64,000 nt of DNA from Chitinophaga pinensis DSM 2588 (GCF_000024005.1 NC_013132.1:6442001-6506000); one strand, 5' to 3'; shown: positions 45,301-53,700, counted from the first letter of the stretch. The notes: generated by a model from the sequence alone, not told the origin. A program made the numbers and translations.

Positions 45301-46146
45301 AAAGGGCAATAAGGTTCCGCTGGTGAGCCCATCCAGATAATTGCACCAGTATGTTTGTTCTGCAGCGCTATCTTTCCCGTCAATGTAACGTATGTAGTCC
45401 TCATATCTGTCTTCCTCCATCCTTACAGGCACTCCATTTACGACACTTTCATAAACTTCCAGAAACTCCTGCATCAGTACCGGGGTAGACCAGCCATCAA
45501 ACAATATGTGATGAAAAGTCCATACCATCTGGTGACGGAACTCATCCAGCTTCAGTAAACTGACGCGCATCAGCGGAGGCTGTTCAAATTCAAATCCCTG
45601 ATGCCGGTCTTTTATGCTGTATTCTTCTAACTGTATTTTCTGCTCGGCAGGATCAAGATCACTGAAGTCCAGTTCCTGTATCTGCATATTTACTTCTTTG
45701 TTTACGCATTGTACGGGCACGTTAAACCTGTCATAGTGAAAACTGCTCCGTAATACACTATGTCGGTTCAGCAGATACTGCCATGTCGATTTAAACGCAG
45801 GTACATTGAGACTTGTCATCTCACAGGTAAACTGATCTACATATGCTTCTGATTTTGAGTCATACAAACCATGGAAGAGCATTCCCTGTTGCAGACCACT
45901 CAGGCGGTATATTGAAGTAATATTAGGAGACCTCTTTTCACCATTGTCTGAGGACCTGGACAGGAATTCTATCAGTTCTTCTTTATGGGCTCTGATGTAA
46001 CCTATAATTTCCTGATTCTGTCTTATTGATTTAATTTCTTCCGGGGTCAGCTTGTTCTTATTTCCTTTAAGGATCAGCTGATCATTCTCAATCACCAGGC
46101 GGAAATTTAGTTTGCTGAGGTTTTCTGTAAATTCTCTTACTTGCAT
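28930..46146 (-). CDS. Giant NRPS B: docking-(CAT)x5-terminal C, no thioesterase
   Basis: The 5738-residue synthetase carries five modules that add the later part of a peptide. Order (approximate residues): TubC_N-like docking 1-66; C1 75-515 (after-epimerase D-C-L type, GLQQGMLFHG), A1 525-1025, T1 1040-1105; C2-A2-T2 1120-2150; C3-A3-T3 2165-3180; C4-A4-T4 3200-4215; C5-A5-T5 4235-5260; terminal C6 5280-5735. All carriers read GGHS and none is followed by an epimerase. Pocket codes read by eye suggest X, Ile, Val, Val and an aromatic residue. C1-C5 have intact HHxxxDG; C6 reads HHVIYDVWS. No TE or reductase is present, so release must use C6 or a trans enzyme. C4/A4 is a near-copy of C3/A3. 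The ATG is 34 bp after NRPS A. Confidence high for domains, moderate for substrates. Confidence 0.95.
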   Translation of the reverse strand: MQVREFTENLSKLNFRLVIENDQLILKGNKNKLTPEEIKSIRQNQEIIGYIRAHKEELIEFLSRSSDNGEKRSPNITSIYRLSGLQQGMLFHGLYDSKSEAYVDQFTCEMTSLNVPAFKSTWQYLLNRHSVLRSSFHYDRFNVPVQCVNKEVNMQIQELDFSDLDPAEQKIQLEEYSIKDRHQGFEFEQPPLMRVSLLKLDEFRHQMVWTFHHILFDGWSTPVLMQEFLEVYESVVNGVPVRMEEDRYEDYIRYIDGKDSAAEQTYWCNYLDGLTSGTLLPFISAAAERNRGGGIYKSVTLKLDKEMTAVVEKYAQQQRITPNTIMQGIWSYLLHQYTGKDDILYGVIVSGRPADLDNIERRVGLYINTLPLRSILKKDQLITEWLRQLHQSQLNTTTFQYNGLNDIQSWAQIRGELFDNILVYQNYPVSKVVASRKWSLQVENVSSFERDNYPFSIGINASDEIHIHFKYNAALLRSEYALQIRDHFDYVLQQILTKVHGKVDDIQILTEREKYQLLHVFNARSFDDNKHRTLVELFEEQVDRNPEAAALVFEDTTLSYQQLEERSNQLANYLRVKGIGVDSMVAIYLENSPDMIVSILGILKSGAAYVPLEHNCPVDRLQYILADCKCRAVISSTVYEELIKENAGADVEILYTDSQDMLMSVMPSSRPAVALSADDLCYVIYTSGSTGRPKGVMVAHQSVVQLITGQAKKFGIDQQEKILQFSNYSFDASVEQIFLALLNGATLILLAATDRLDSEKFERFLLNRRVTHLHATPGFLSTIRAGSYGGLRRVIAGGDSCSAELARRWSAYADFYNEYGPTETTVTSIMYHLKKGTPFFQSSLPIGKPLTNINAYIVDNSGRLVPPGVTGELWLGGDQVARGYLNQQPLTVEKFVINPFDNMPEERIYKTGDLAKWLPDGNIEFIGRCDDQLKLRGYRIEPGEIESVLCQLSVVKEAAVVLREDDKENKQLVAYVVVSGPFDKETILSQAAGFLPSYMLPGQIIALDVLPLTANGKVNRKLLALMQPDKDETTVYTAPRNGNETVLARIWSELLGLSNISIYDNFFELGGHSLLAIRVVSAIRKELACEIGIRDIFDHPDIASLGERIAGMSSTSSVPVLRAVERPKRVPLSFAQERLWFIDRLQGSEQYHMPWVFRMEGSLDCHALEVSFRSILKRHEVLRTVIREEEGVGYQELLPTTGWNLRYEEESTLLTGNGDLSSFIASQIEHPFNLSSDYMLRVTLVHQSPTSHVLIILLHHIAFDGWSIGLLVGELVELYRSIREGGRPVLPVLPVQYADYAIWQRSWLSGDTLSDRLSYWATHLAGVPVLELPTDYVRPLEQSIRGGMVSKTISRLQADRLDALCQREGVTLFMLLQGVFKVLLYRYSGQTDICIGSSIAGRHQQEVEGLIGFFVNMLALRSDLEGNPSFASFLQQVKETTLAAYAHQDVPFEKVVEVLGLSRDRSRNALFQAVLILQNAPESGALDLGDLQLHGLSTGNITSEYELMLNVTESSYGLHLSLVYKSDLYRAETMHGLLHHYEELLEAVLSDITTPVSQLNMLGAAEEEMLLQTFNRTEAPYPSDQTLMELFDRQASIKTSSIALIYGEQTLSYETLEVRSNQLAHKLIATGVTPGVQVGLLSYRGFDMIIGMFGILKAGGVYVPLNIDYPPSRLHYISQDAGLSHLVYTEEELLSLSGLTGMELIKVADCVDYPVQRPAISRSVDEGAYVMYTSGTSGHPKGILVSQRNILKLVYDKGPIAIHGEDCVLQWSNYAFDGSTYEIYSSLLHGARLLLIAEPAAADAGALSYLIRKEGVSVSFLTTALFNAFVDYDVSGLALLRKMLFGGEKVSVGHVRSALSVLGKGKLLHVYGPTETTVYASCYEIDEIDGVDIPIGHPLCNTEIRILDDHGRAVPVGVRGELYIGGAGVSLGYINNPALTSVKYVRFPDGGVWYRTGDIGRWRSDGEIEFIGRADEQVKVRGYRIEPGEIENVMLSCTGVKQVAVILKATGEGDKQLIAYLVPDGELDKPALLTALKNTLPDYMVPTVLVPLEELPLTPNGKVDRRQLSLLDIQLETSNAYVAPRNELETKLTTIWEELLGISGIGVNDNFFESGGHSLLAIRVISAIRKELSCEVGIREIFDNPTIEGLAGSLAKLSSTAVLPALQMTERPARVPLSFSQERLWFIDRLQGSLQYHMPSAFRLEGELDKDALEASFRAILQRHEVLRTVIREEEGVGFQELLPVSGWCLRYEEETALLVGGEDLSSFIASQTLHPFDLSSDYMLRVTLVHQSPTSHVLIILLHHIAFDGWSIGLLVGELVELYRSIREGAQPVLPVLPVQYADYAIWQRSWLSGDTLSDRLSYWATHLAGVPVLELPTDYVRPAEQSIRGGMVSKTISRLQADRLDALCQREGVTLFMLLQGVFKVLLYRYSGQTDICVGSSIAGRHQQEVEGLIGFFVNMLALRSDLEGNPSFVSFLQQVKETTLAAYAHQDVPFEKVVEVLGLSRDRSRNALFQAVLVLQNAPESGALDLGDLQLHGLSTGNITSEFELMLNVTESSYGLHLSLVYKSDLYRAETMHGLLHHYEELLEAVLSDITTPVAQLNMLGEEESVLLLDTFNDRSASYDAEETLITLFSAQVCAHPDAIALEFEEERMSYRELDERSNQVGHYLLSQGVQSGEAVGLSMERSALLIIGMLGIVKAGGVYVPVDPSYPEERRAYMFSDSELRIVLTEDQLLPLLQSDYAVTGLPVVQRADSIAYVMYTSGSTGVPKGVKVTHRNVTSLVRNVGYVSLSEEETILSTGSPSFDASTFEYWGMLLNGGRLVLCSEEVLLDVILLKSAIRRHSITMMWFTAGWFNQLVEADLDLFKGLKTILVGGDKLSIIHIAKVRSAYPDLTIINGYGPTENTTFSLSYRIEEVASDRPIPIGRPLDHRTAYILDEYGSLCGIGVRGELYVGGAGVSDGYHHDIKQTAEKFIADPFSGLPGSRLYRTGDLGRWLPDGTIAFLGRSDNQVKIRGYRIEPGEIEVVLSAGAGVSACVVVVHEDAAGNKQLIAYVTGTPDKAELLSYLRSHLPEHMVPAHVVVLEQLPLTRNGKVDRVQLSLLDVAITTGDSHIAPRTELERQLAAIWEELLDVSGLGINDNFFELGGHSLLAIRVISAIRKALSCEVGIREIFDNPTIEGLATRLSALSSVPTLPALQVVERPGRIPLSFAQERLWFIDRLQGSLQYHMPWVFRLEGELDRDALSSSFRSILERHEVLRTVIREEEGVGYQEILSAANWQMEYTISADPSSISALIQSRVLHSFDLSSDYMLRVTLVHQSPTSHVLIILLHHIAFDGWSIGLLVGELVELYRSIREGAQPVLPVLPVQYADYAIWQRSWLSGDTLSDRLSYWATHLAGVPVLELPTDYVRPAEQSIRGGMVSKTISRLQADRLDALCQREGVTLFMLLQGVFKVLLYRYSGQTDICVGSSIAGRHQQEVEGLIGFFVNMLALRSDLEGNPSFVSFLQQVKETTLAAYAHQDVPFEKVVEVLGLSRDRSRNALFQAVLVLQNAPESGALDLGDLQLHGLSTGNITSEFELMLNVTESSYGLHLSLVYKSDLYRAETMHGLLHHYEELLEAVLSDITTPVAQLNMLGEEESVLLLDTFNDRSASYDAEETLITLFSAQVCAHPDAIALEFEEERMSYRELDERSNQVGHYLLSQGVQSGEAVGLSMERSALLIIGMLGIVKAGGVYVPVDPSYPEERRAYMFSDSELRIVLTEDQLLPLLQSDYAVTGLPVVQRADSIAYVMYTSGSTGVPKGVKVTHRNVTSLVRNVGYVSLSEEETILSTGSPSFDASTFEYWGMLLNGGRLVLCSEEVLLDVILLKSAIRRHSITMMWFTAGWFNQLVEADLDLFKGLKTILVGGDKLSIIHIAKVRSAYPDLTIINGYGPTENTTFSLSYRIEEVASDRPIPIGRPLDHRTAYILDEYGSLCGIGVRGELYVGGAGVSDGYHHDIKQTAEKFIADPFSGLPGSRLYRTGDLGRWLPDGTIAFLGRSDNQVKIRGYRIEPGEIEVVLSAGAGVSACVVVVHEDAAGNKQLIAYVTGTPDKAELLSYLRSHLPEHMVPAHVVVLEQLPLTRNGKVDRVQLSLLDVAITTVDSHIAPRTELERQLAAIWEELLDVSGLGINDNFFELGGHSLLAIRVISAIRKALSCEVGIREIFDNPTIEGLATRLSALSSVPTLPTLQVVERPGRIPLSFAQERLWFIDRLQGSLQYHMPWVFRLEGELDQDALSSSFRSILERHEVLRTVIREEEGVGYQEILSAADWQMEYAEEDKLISEGHDLTSFTASRTLDPFDLSADYMLRVSLVRQSPAAHVLIVVIHHIAFDGWSISLLVRELITLYNSIREGRVASLAPLSVQYADYAIWQRAYLSGEILSDRLSYWSERLSGVQALELPTDYIRPAEQSIRGGVRSRRIGKSLTSRLEALCHQEGVTLFMLLEAIFKVLLYRYSGQTDLCIGTPVAGRHQQETEGLIGFFVNTLVLRSDLAGDPSFTSFLQSVKENTLNAFAHQDVPFEKVVEALGIPRDLSRTPVFQVMLVLLNTPASEDLSLGEGRVTEENTSQITSQFDLTMHITQQQDALQLNAVYCTDLYHEDTIDRLLQHFEQLMSSVLDDTTTPLSLLKMAGEEEEKQLLKTFNAQTAVYPDKTLVELFEEQVAAIPDNIALVFGNEQLSYQELDIRSNRLAHYLRTLGVKEDTLVPVYIRRSIDMIVGILGILKAGAAYVPIDTAYPARRIMNMLTDIQSNVAITDAAGSELLKNAGILHTVSSDNANAMLAGFPVTPPEISLRPHHLAYVIYTSGSTGLPKGVLIEHRGVVNLVHNQASLLGIGQRTIAFQFASIGFDASCYEIFCTLMNGGRLILGPAELLVNPAKLCEVLEENKVNMLTIPPSYQSSITDRTLSLETVVSAGEMLSRQQAYIVQQKGIRLINAYGPTENTVAATLSASPVHSNGHITIGKPLDNVQIYILDKHLRPVPLGIAGEIYIGGAQVARGYLNRPELTREKFIKNPFSTVDGGRIYRTGDIGRWLYDGNVEMLGRSDEQIKVRGFRIEPGEIESVLLEMPGIEQARIIALEVEEGDKLLHAYIVSTQPIEQQDIISFLKLRLPAYMIPVRLTRLTDLPLTVSGKLDKQALADMSVNSMDIVANLAPVNETEATLLSIWEDLLHVKINSTTDNFFELGGHSLKAMRLISAVHKKFNVLLDMKDFFLHPTIQSFAARIAEVEAGDNNMPGKVNKKDIVRYRNADYYPITFTQEYWINDNIDSVYKSVDFYHGTIFSAFVISGDFDGDAFRKSVYYLISRHESLRATFHQIDGRYMMRVEDRDAAIFEPEFRDFRGLPRDEEITDFITCFSHSFIFHEGPLVLFRVSRTAEHEHIISLKVHHVIYDVWSNEVLISDLYAAYQAFAEGREPDRPAQRYQFKEFLAHEYSYVQKHYKAHRQYWQSLYQSLPARIILPGRKISGESPMRQKVAEVLRFSFDNALTDQISSCSKLLSVSTFVLLQAAFKYLISLKTGVSDIIIGTDVFGRDYIGTEDQIGSYAKSQLIRSVFNKEDLFPDIVKKVQQANDDVRHYRACSLMEVLTEMVVPATTTGTKFWQLNMQYADLTGNYLPAAELKEIQQVLKPGPRRKELDFIFPFDIQLQFYRFSDKLELDIQYDTSLYDDTVITTLGNEYIAFISKIANDLYVNSPQS
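30325..33474 (-). other. NRPS B module 5 (C-A-T): predicted aromatic residue
   Basis: Pocket residues: D, A, Y239, T278, V299, A301, A322, V330, A331. The T278/A301/A322 pattern is shared with Phe and Tyr codes (for example D-A-W-T-I-A-A-V-C), so an aromatic residue is likely but not certain. C about 33440-32110, A 32080-30610, T 30560-30370. Confidence 0.45.
33190..36227 (-). repeat. 3.0-kb repeat copy L (C4-A4-T4)
   Basis: Partner of 36283-39320. Boundaries fall inside condensation domains, near the N-terminal third, leaving a short divergent patch (about 36228-36282) between the two copies. The C2 domain (about 41460-42440) is a further, less similar relative. Confidence 0.85.
33475..36567 (-). 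other. NRPS B module 4 (C-A-T): predicted Val
   Basis: Near-identical to module 3 at an offset of 3093 bp and with the same Val-type pocket. Only scattered substitutions separate the two A domains, for example a Gly/Val change after VAITT in the A-T linker. Confidence 0.7.
36283..39320 (-). repeat. 3.0-kb repeat copy R (C3-A3-T3)
   Basis: Near-identical to 33190-36227 at an offset of 3093 bp (1031 codons). It runs from within C3, through A3 and T3, into the N-terminal part of C4. Confidence 0.85.
36568..39667 (-). other. NRPS B module 3 (C-A-T): predicted Val
   Basis: Pocket residues: D, A, F239, W278, L299, G301, G322, T330, F331, very close to the classical Val code (D-A-F-W-I-G-G-T-F). 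C about 39640-38290, A 38270-36840, T 36800-36600. Confidence 0.7.
39668..42794 (-). other. NRPS B module 2 (C-A-T): predicted Ile-like
   Basis: Pocket residues: D, G236, Y239, F278, L299, G301, V322, V330, Y331. This is close to the bacitracin-type Ile code (D-G-F-F-L-G-V-V-Y). A valine or leucine preference is possible. The A domain differs strongly from its neighbours while the C domain is similar to C3. Confidence 0.55.
42795..46146 (-). other. NRPS B module 1 (docking-C-A-T): unassigned residue X
   Basis: The pocket is the same as that of NRPS A module 4 (D, A, E, H, I, G, E, V, T), and the A4-A5 regions read alike (FSNYSFDASVEQIFLAL in both). The same amino acid is therefore expected twice, first as D and then as L. 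C about 45920-44600, A 44570-43070, T 43030-42830. Confidence 0.5.
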
Positions 46147-46180
46147 CTTGGTAATTTTAGCATTTATGTGAGGTTACAAG

Positions 46181-49100
46181 CTAGAAAGACAAAATATTTT
46201 CGTCTGTATCCTGGGTATCTTCGAGGAATTTGTTAAGTTCTTCATAAGTGACGTCTTTCCCCAGACCATAATCGGACGGAGTATATATACTTTTTTCCTG
46301 TTCCAGGCAATGTCTGATCATTTGCGTGAGAGAAAGGATATAATCGTCGCATAGTGATTTAATAGTTAACTCCTCGTATTGAAGACTACTATAACTCCAG
46401 CTGACCCAGAGCTCACCACCATAGACAATACTGTTGAGCACCATTTTACTGAACGCCTGCTGACCTGGAGCAGATACCTGTCCATGTACTTCACTGGCAG
46501 GGCTAAACCATTCACGACCGGCGGTTATATTGTCCAGCTGTCCCAGATAGTTAAACATAATATCCCATGGCTGTTCTCCTGACAAAGAATGATCTTCATT
46601 AATGTATTTTAGTACACCGTAGCCAATTCCTTTTGCAGGTATCTGCCGTAAACTTTCCTTTGTGCCGATCAGCCAATCTCTGTCGCCATCAGTTACAGGT
46701 CGTGTTAAGCGAACGGGATATAAATTCGTAAACCATCCTACAGTCCGGCTCAGATCCACCTCATTCGATAAAGCTTCGCGGCCATGTCCTTCCAGCCCCA
46801 GCACAATGCTATCTTCTTCCATCCACCGGCAAAGTATCCGCCCCAATGCACTTAAGAGCACGTCATTAATTTCTGTCTGATATACACGTGGCACCTCCTG
46901 TATTAACTGTCTGGTCAACTCAACAGGTAGTTTTGCGGTATAAGTACGCTGATCTCCTAACAATCCAATGCCTGCCTCGGGTTTATCCTTACGAAGTGGT
47001 TTATAGGATTGGTGTACACTTTGCCACCAGGCACGCGTGTCCTGAAGTGCAGCATCAGTACCGTAACGTTTTAAGGTTTCATACCAGGTACGATAGGAAC
47101 TTGTTTTACGGGCAGGACTTACTGTATCACCGTTCTGAAACGCAGACAACAATTGATCAAGTTCTTCTAGCAGGATACGCCATGATACACCATCCACTGC
47201 AAGGTGATGAATAACTAATAAAAGGCGGTTAGCCGTCTCTGAAGAAGGTGTCAGCATCAAGGCTGCGCTGACCAATGCACCCTGAAAAATATCAAGACTG
47301 CGCTGTGTCTGCTCACCAATATCCTGAATATGGGATAATAGAGCCTTGGTATCAGCAACAGACTGGAGATCATGCACTTTCAATCTTGGGATATAATCTC
47401 CATAATGTTGTTGCCATTTCCCATTCTCCTTTCGATAACGGAATCGTAATGCATCATGATGCCCTACCAATTGCTGCAGCGCCGACTGTAAGGTTTCTCG
47501 GCTGATGCGCTTATCAATATTCAGTAAGATGTCCTGGTTATAATGTGAAATATCTTCCGGCGCCCTGTCAAAGTACCATGACTGAATAGGCAACAGTCCG
47601 GCGCTGCCGGAAAGTCTACCCTGTTCACTACTGGCAACATCGTAGAATGCCCCTCTGCCTGATACCACATCAGATAACTCGGCAATAGTCTGACTCGAAA
47701 ACAGATCAACCACCTGTAATGCGTATCCGGCCTTCCTGGCCCGACTTACAACCTGGATCGTAATGATAGAATCGCCGCCTAATTCGAAGAAATTGTCATG
47801 GATACCTATATCATCCACGCCAAGTAATTCTGACCAGATTATGCTCAGATTTTGCTCCACCTCATTACGAGGACCTGCATAATCACTCGCTGAAGTCATA
47901 CTGATTGCCCGGTTTGACAACGCTGACCGGTCTACCTTCCCATTTGTCGTCAATGGTATCACATCCAGACGGATGATATGAACCGGTAACATGTACTCGG
48001 GTAAACGGCTCCGCAGATAAGATAATACCAACTCCGTGTTCAGCGCTGTGTCACTGACGATATATCCGATCAGTTGTTTCTGACCCGCACGTTCTTCATG
48101 TACTACCACCACAGATTGATCTACACCTTCATACGAACTCAGTACACTCTCTATCTCCCCAGGTTCTATGCGGTAGCCCCGAACTTTTACCTGATCATCA
48201 ATTCGACCATGAAACAACAACGTCCCATCCTGCGTCCAGCTCGCGAGATCACCCGTACGGTACATACGCCTACCCGCTACACCGGCAAATGGATCCGGCA
48301 CAAACTTTTCTTCCGTCAAAACAGGCTGATTATGATACCCTCTCGCTACCTGGTACCCTCCTATGTAGAGTTCTCCACATATCCCAGGAGGCAAAATAAG
48401 TCCCTGCTCGTCCAGGATATAAGCCAGCGTATTGGCCAAAGGTCGGCCTATTGGAACCAGACCGCCAGGATGATCAATTTCTTCCAGGTATTCATATTCT
48501 ATGGCGGTTACCGTCGTCTCCGTCGGACCATATTCATTGTAAAACCGTACATAAGCACCCCAGTTACGCGCCAAATCTGACGGACATACATCTCCACCTG
48601 CTATGACACGGCGAAGACCTCCATAACGGCCAGCCCGAAGCGTACTTAAAAAGCCGGGAGTTGCATGAAGATGGGTAATACCTGTCTCTTCCAACAGGCT
48701 GCAAAGTCTTTCGCCGTCATGCAGCGTCTGATCACTCATCAACACCAACGTGCCGCCGGCTGATAATGCCAAAAATATCTGCTCTACTGAAGCATCAAAA
48801 CTGTAGTTAGAAAATTGAAGTATACGATCGGTACGGTCAATTCCAAAATAGCTTATCTGACTCCTTATCAGATGCACCACTGCATGATGAGGCACCTCTA
48901 CTCCTTTCGGCTGACCCGTCGTTCCCGAAGTGTAGATCATATAAGCCAGATTACTACCTGATGCGTGCTGCACTACTTTCGTTACAGGCATTCCCGACAA
49001 TATCTCAGCGGATTTATCCAGCTGGAACAACGCTATATGTTCACTATATGGCAGGTGGTTGATATTAGCCGTATTGGTCAGAATAATACTACATCCACTG

Positions 49101-50785
49101 TCAGCAGTAATATATCTCAATCGCTCAGATGGATGCGATGGATCGAGCGGAACGTAAGCACCGCCGGATTTGAGGATCCCCAGTATACTGACTATCATCT
49201 CCATTCCTCTTTCTAAGCAAATTCCGATACGGTTCTCAGGCATAATACCCTGACCAATTAAATAGTGCGCCAGCTGATTACTACGTTCATCCAGTTCCCG
49301 GTAAGTTAACACAGACGACTCAAACAACAACGCCGGACTATCCGGTGCTACTACTGCCTGCTGCATGAATAGATCTGACAGGGTAACTTCCGAAAGATTA
49401 TCCGTCAACGGACTATTAAATTCCTTTAGCAGACGGCGCTCTTCTGCTGCTGTCAACAACCGCAGTGCTGAAGTATTCAATACCGTCCCATTCGTAATCT
49501 GAGACAGCACATATTCAAAATGGATCCTTATCTGACGGGCATAAAACGGGTCGAGCAGGTCCGCATTATATTTAATCTGTATAGCAATCACATCTTTTAG
49601 GCTGATAGCAATACTTAGCGGATAATTATCCAATTCGTCTGAAGACAGCTCTCTTACCTGCAATGGACTATCATAGGTGATTGCTTTAGTTTCTACGGGA
49701 TAATTTTCAAAAATCATAATGCTATCAAACAGGTCACCACGTACATTTGTGCGGGATTGAATATCATTCAGTGCAGTATATTGATGCTCCCTCGACTCCA
49801 TTTGTTCCGCCTGCAATTGCTGTAACCATTCTGATATATTCTGATCTTTACTTAATGATGAACAAAGAGGTAAAGTGTTAATATACATACCTACACGTTG
49901 TTCAACATCTTTCAGATCTGCCGGCCGGCCGGATACAATTACGCCATACACAACACGTTGATGTCCGGTATATGTATGTAATAGCCGGGACCAGACACCC
50001 TGCATTACGGTATTGACCGTCACCCTGTTCTGACGGGCATATGTTTCTATGAGTGTGGTAGCTGACTTATTCAATTGTAACAGCTCCGACTCAAACTTGC
50101 CGGCGCCCCTGGTTCTATCCGACTTATTAGAAATAAACGGTAACAATGTTGCACCATTTACACCCGATAAATATTTTTTCCAGTATGCAGCTGATTGGTA
50201 TTTATCCTTATTCGAGATATAGCGGATATAATCTTCATAACGATCTTCTTCTACCTGTACAGGTAAAGCATTTATTGACAATTGCTCATACAATTCGCGG
50301 AATTCCTTCATCAATACAGCCGTTGACCATCCATCCAGCAGTATGTGATAAAAAGTAAACAGCATATGGTACTCCTCTGGACCTGTCTGTAACAGCAGTA
50401 TCCTGATCAGTGGCGGATGTGAATATTTAAATCCTTTCTGACGTTCCTGGGCAATATGCTCTTTTATCACGCGTCGTTGATCAGCTTCCTCAATGTTACG
50501 ATAGTCAAGTACAGCTATATCCATTTCCACATCACGATAAACACATTGTACCGGTATACGAAAAACATCATAAAAAAAGCCGCTTCTTAATATGGTATGA
50601 TGTGATAACAATTGCTTCCATACCTGTCTGAATACAGATACATCAAGATTCAACAATCGGCAACTGATCGTATCTACATAGGCACCCGACTGTGCATCAT
50701 ACAATCCGTGAAAAAGTATACCTTGCTGAAGACCATTCAGACGATAAATACTTTCTATCAGATCGCCACGACGACGGCCACCCTC
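46181..50785 (-). other. NRPS A module 4 (C-A-T-E): unassigned D-residue X
   Basis: Pocket residues: D, A, E239, H278, I299, G301, E322, V330, T331. I know no firm match; two acidic pocket residues would suit a cationic or polar side chain. C about 50750-49430, A 49400-47920, T 47880-47680, E 47610-46240, then an acidic tail. Confidence 0.5.
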
Positions 50786-53700
50786 CTGCGCCTCTGCAAA
50801 GGCATCTAACTCCTCATAGCTCACATCTTCTCCCAGACCATAGTCTGAGGGCGTGTACGAGGACTTAACACCGGATACACAATGACCGATCAGTAAAGAC
50901 AGATCTTCTACATAATTATCACAAAGCATTCGTATCGTCTGCTCTTCAAAATGATGACGGCTGTAACTCCAGCTGATCCAAAGCTCTCCGCCGTACACCA
51001 TACTGTTCACCATCATCAGCCCTCCCGAAGGCTGGTTGGCTCCAGCAGCAGGACCATGCGGTTCATCCGATGGGCTGAACCAGTCGTGACTGCTTTTTAC
51101 ACTGTCTAGCTGACCCAGATAGTTAAATACGATATCCCAGGGACTATTGCCTGAAAACGAGGTATCACCATTCAGGTACTTCAACACACCGTACCCAATC
51201 CCTCTATCAGGTACACGACGTAGCTGTTCCTTGGTACTGATCAGCCAATCCCTGGCCCCGTCAGCAGCAGGACGGGTGAGCTGAACAGGATAAAGACTCG
51301 TAAACCAACCTACAGTACGGCTCAGGTCTATACCTTCATCCAGCTGTTCACGACCATGACCTTCCAGACCTATCACAACATCCTCTCTGCCCGTCCAGCC
51401 GCTCAATGTCCGCGACAGACCGCCCAGTAATACATCGTTGATCTCCGTATGATAAACACGGGGTACTTCCTGTAATAGCTGACGGGTAAGATCAGCCGGC
51501 ATTTTTACTGAATAACTATACATATCGCTCATCAGCACAGGCCCCTGATGCAATTTATCTGTAGGCAAAGGAAGGTATGCCTGCTGAACGCTCTTCCACC
51601 AGGAATGCTGGTCCTGTAAACGCGCACTGTTTCCATACGATTTTAATGTCTCGTGCCAGCTCCGGTAAGAACTGCTTTTAAGACCCAGGTCTGTATTATT
51701 CCCTAACAATAACTGATCAAGATCTTCGAGGATGATACGCCAGGACACGCCGTCTACACTCAGATGATGAATAACTATTAACAAACGGTTGTATGATTCC
51801 CAAGCCGGTGTTAATATGAGCACACTTTTTATTAAAATTCCCTTGATGATATCAAGACTACTTTGTGTTTCCGCGGCTATTGACTGTATACCCGACAGTA
51901 ACTCACTATTATCTGTGGAAGACTTCAGATCATGTATTTCCAGTTTGAAAATATGATCTCCATATTCCTGTTCCCATATTCCATCCCTGAGCTTGTAGCG
52001 GAATCGCAATGCGTCATGCTGATTAATTAACTGCTGTATTGAGATCTGCAACGTTTGCCAATTGACGCGTTTGTCAATATTTAGCAATACATCCTGGTTA
52101 AAATGGGAAATATCAACAGTATCCCTATGCAGGTACCATGACTGAATAGGTAGCAATCCTGCTTTTCCCGTCAGACGATCTTGCTCTGCCAATATTACGC
52201 CAGATACCTGTCTGCTGCCAATCACTGACGATAAAGTAGCTATTGTCTGATAAGTAAATAATTCCTGAGGTTTTAAATAATAACCAGCCTTTCTGGCTCT
52301 GCTTACTACCTGGATACTAATGATGGAATCACCACCTAATTCAAAGAAATTATCATGAATACCTACCTTAGTAACGCCAAGCAGTTCCGACCATATAGCA
52401 GCGAGACCAATTTCTACAGCTGTCTCAGGCGCAACATAGCTACGGCTTTCTGTTATTCCTGCTGACGCTGACAACAAACGTTCACGATCTACCTTCCCAT
52501 GTGCCGTCAGAGGGATTTCTGATACCTCATTCAAATGATGTGGTATCATATATTCCGGTAGAAGATCTCTCAGGTACAATAACAACGCTTCCCGGTTAAA
52601 AGAACTATTACTCACGATATAAGCACTCAGGTGAGGCTGACCTGATTGTAGCTCCCGTAACAACACTACGCTCTCTGATACACCAGGGGCACTATTCAAC
52701 ACATTTTCTATCTCCCCTAACTCGATACGGTAACCTCGTAGTTTCACCTGTTCATCCTTACGACCCAAAAATTCTATTGTCCCATCGGGTAGCCAACGCG
52801 CTACATCACCCGTACGGTATAAAACAGCTTCGCCTAACGCCGGAATACCACCCCGTAAAAAACGAGCCGCCGTTTCCTCGCCCTTGTTCAGATATCCCGC
52901 TCCTACCTGAAGCCCGCCTATGTATAACTCTCCGGGGATGCCTATACCACTCAGACAACCGCTATCATCAAGGATATACAGCGACACATTATCTATTGGA
53001 CGACCTATCGATATGCCATGACTACCTTCCTGATATTCAGCACCCATATGACACCTATATACACTCACCCCTACCGTCGTTTCCGTTGGGCCATATTCAT
53101 TGATCAATTCTACCCGACTATCAGATGCCAACCCTGACAAATGATGACGATGTAATTCCTCTCCTCCTATGATCAAACGACCTGTCACATCTCCAGGCAA
53201 TAGATCTGAGCCCAGGGAATGACCCAAAAGACTCAGGTGAGATGGTGTTAGTTTGATAAAATCATATGGCGCATAACGACGCAGATAAACGTCCTCAAAT
53301 ACTTCATGACCACTTCCGCGGCTTAATACAACAAGGCGTCCGCTTAGCAGCGGTACAAACAAACCTGTCACAGATGCATCAAAGCTAAACGACAGGTGCA
53401 CATAGCTGCCAGAACCTACACCTCCGGTTCCCACATACTCACGCATGCCGTATCGGATATAATTCAGCAGATTGCCATGGCTGATCTGAACGCCTTTGGG
53501 CACGCCGGTTGAGCCTGATGTATATATTACATATGCGATCGATTCATCGGAAGGAACTACAGACCGCCGCTCAGATGATGATATTGCTTCTCCGGCTATT
53601 ATCCATTCCAGCGATACAAGCGAGGATACCTCGGCTCCGGACAATACACCCGATGATAAGGAGCCGTCACTCAATACAACACGGCTACCCGTATCTGATA

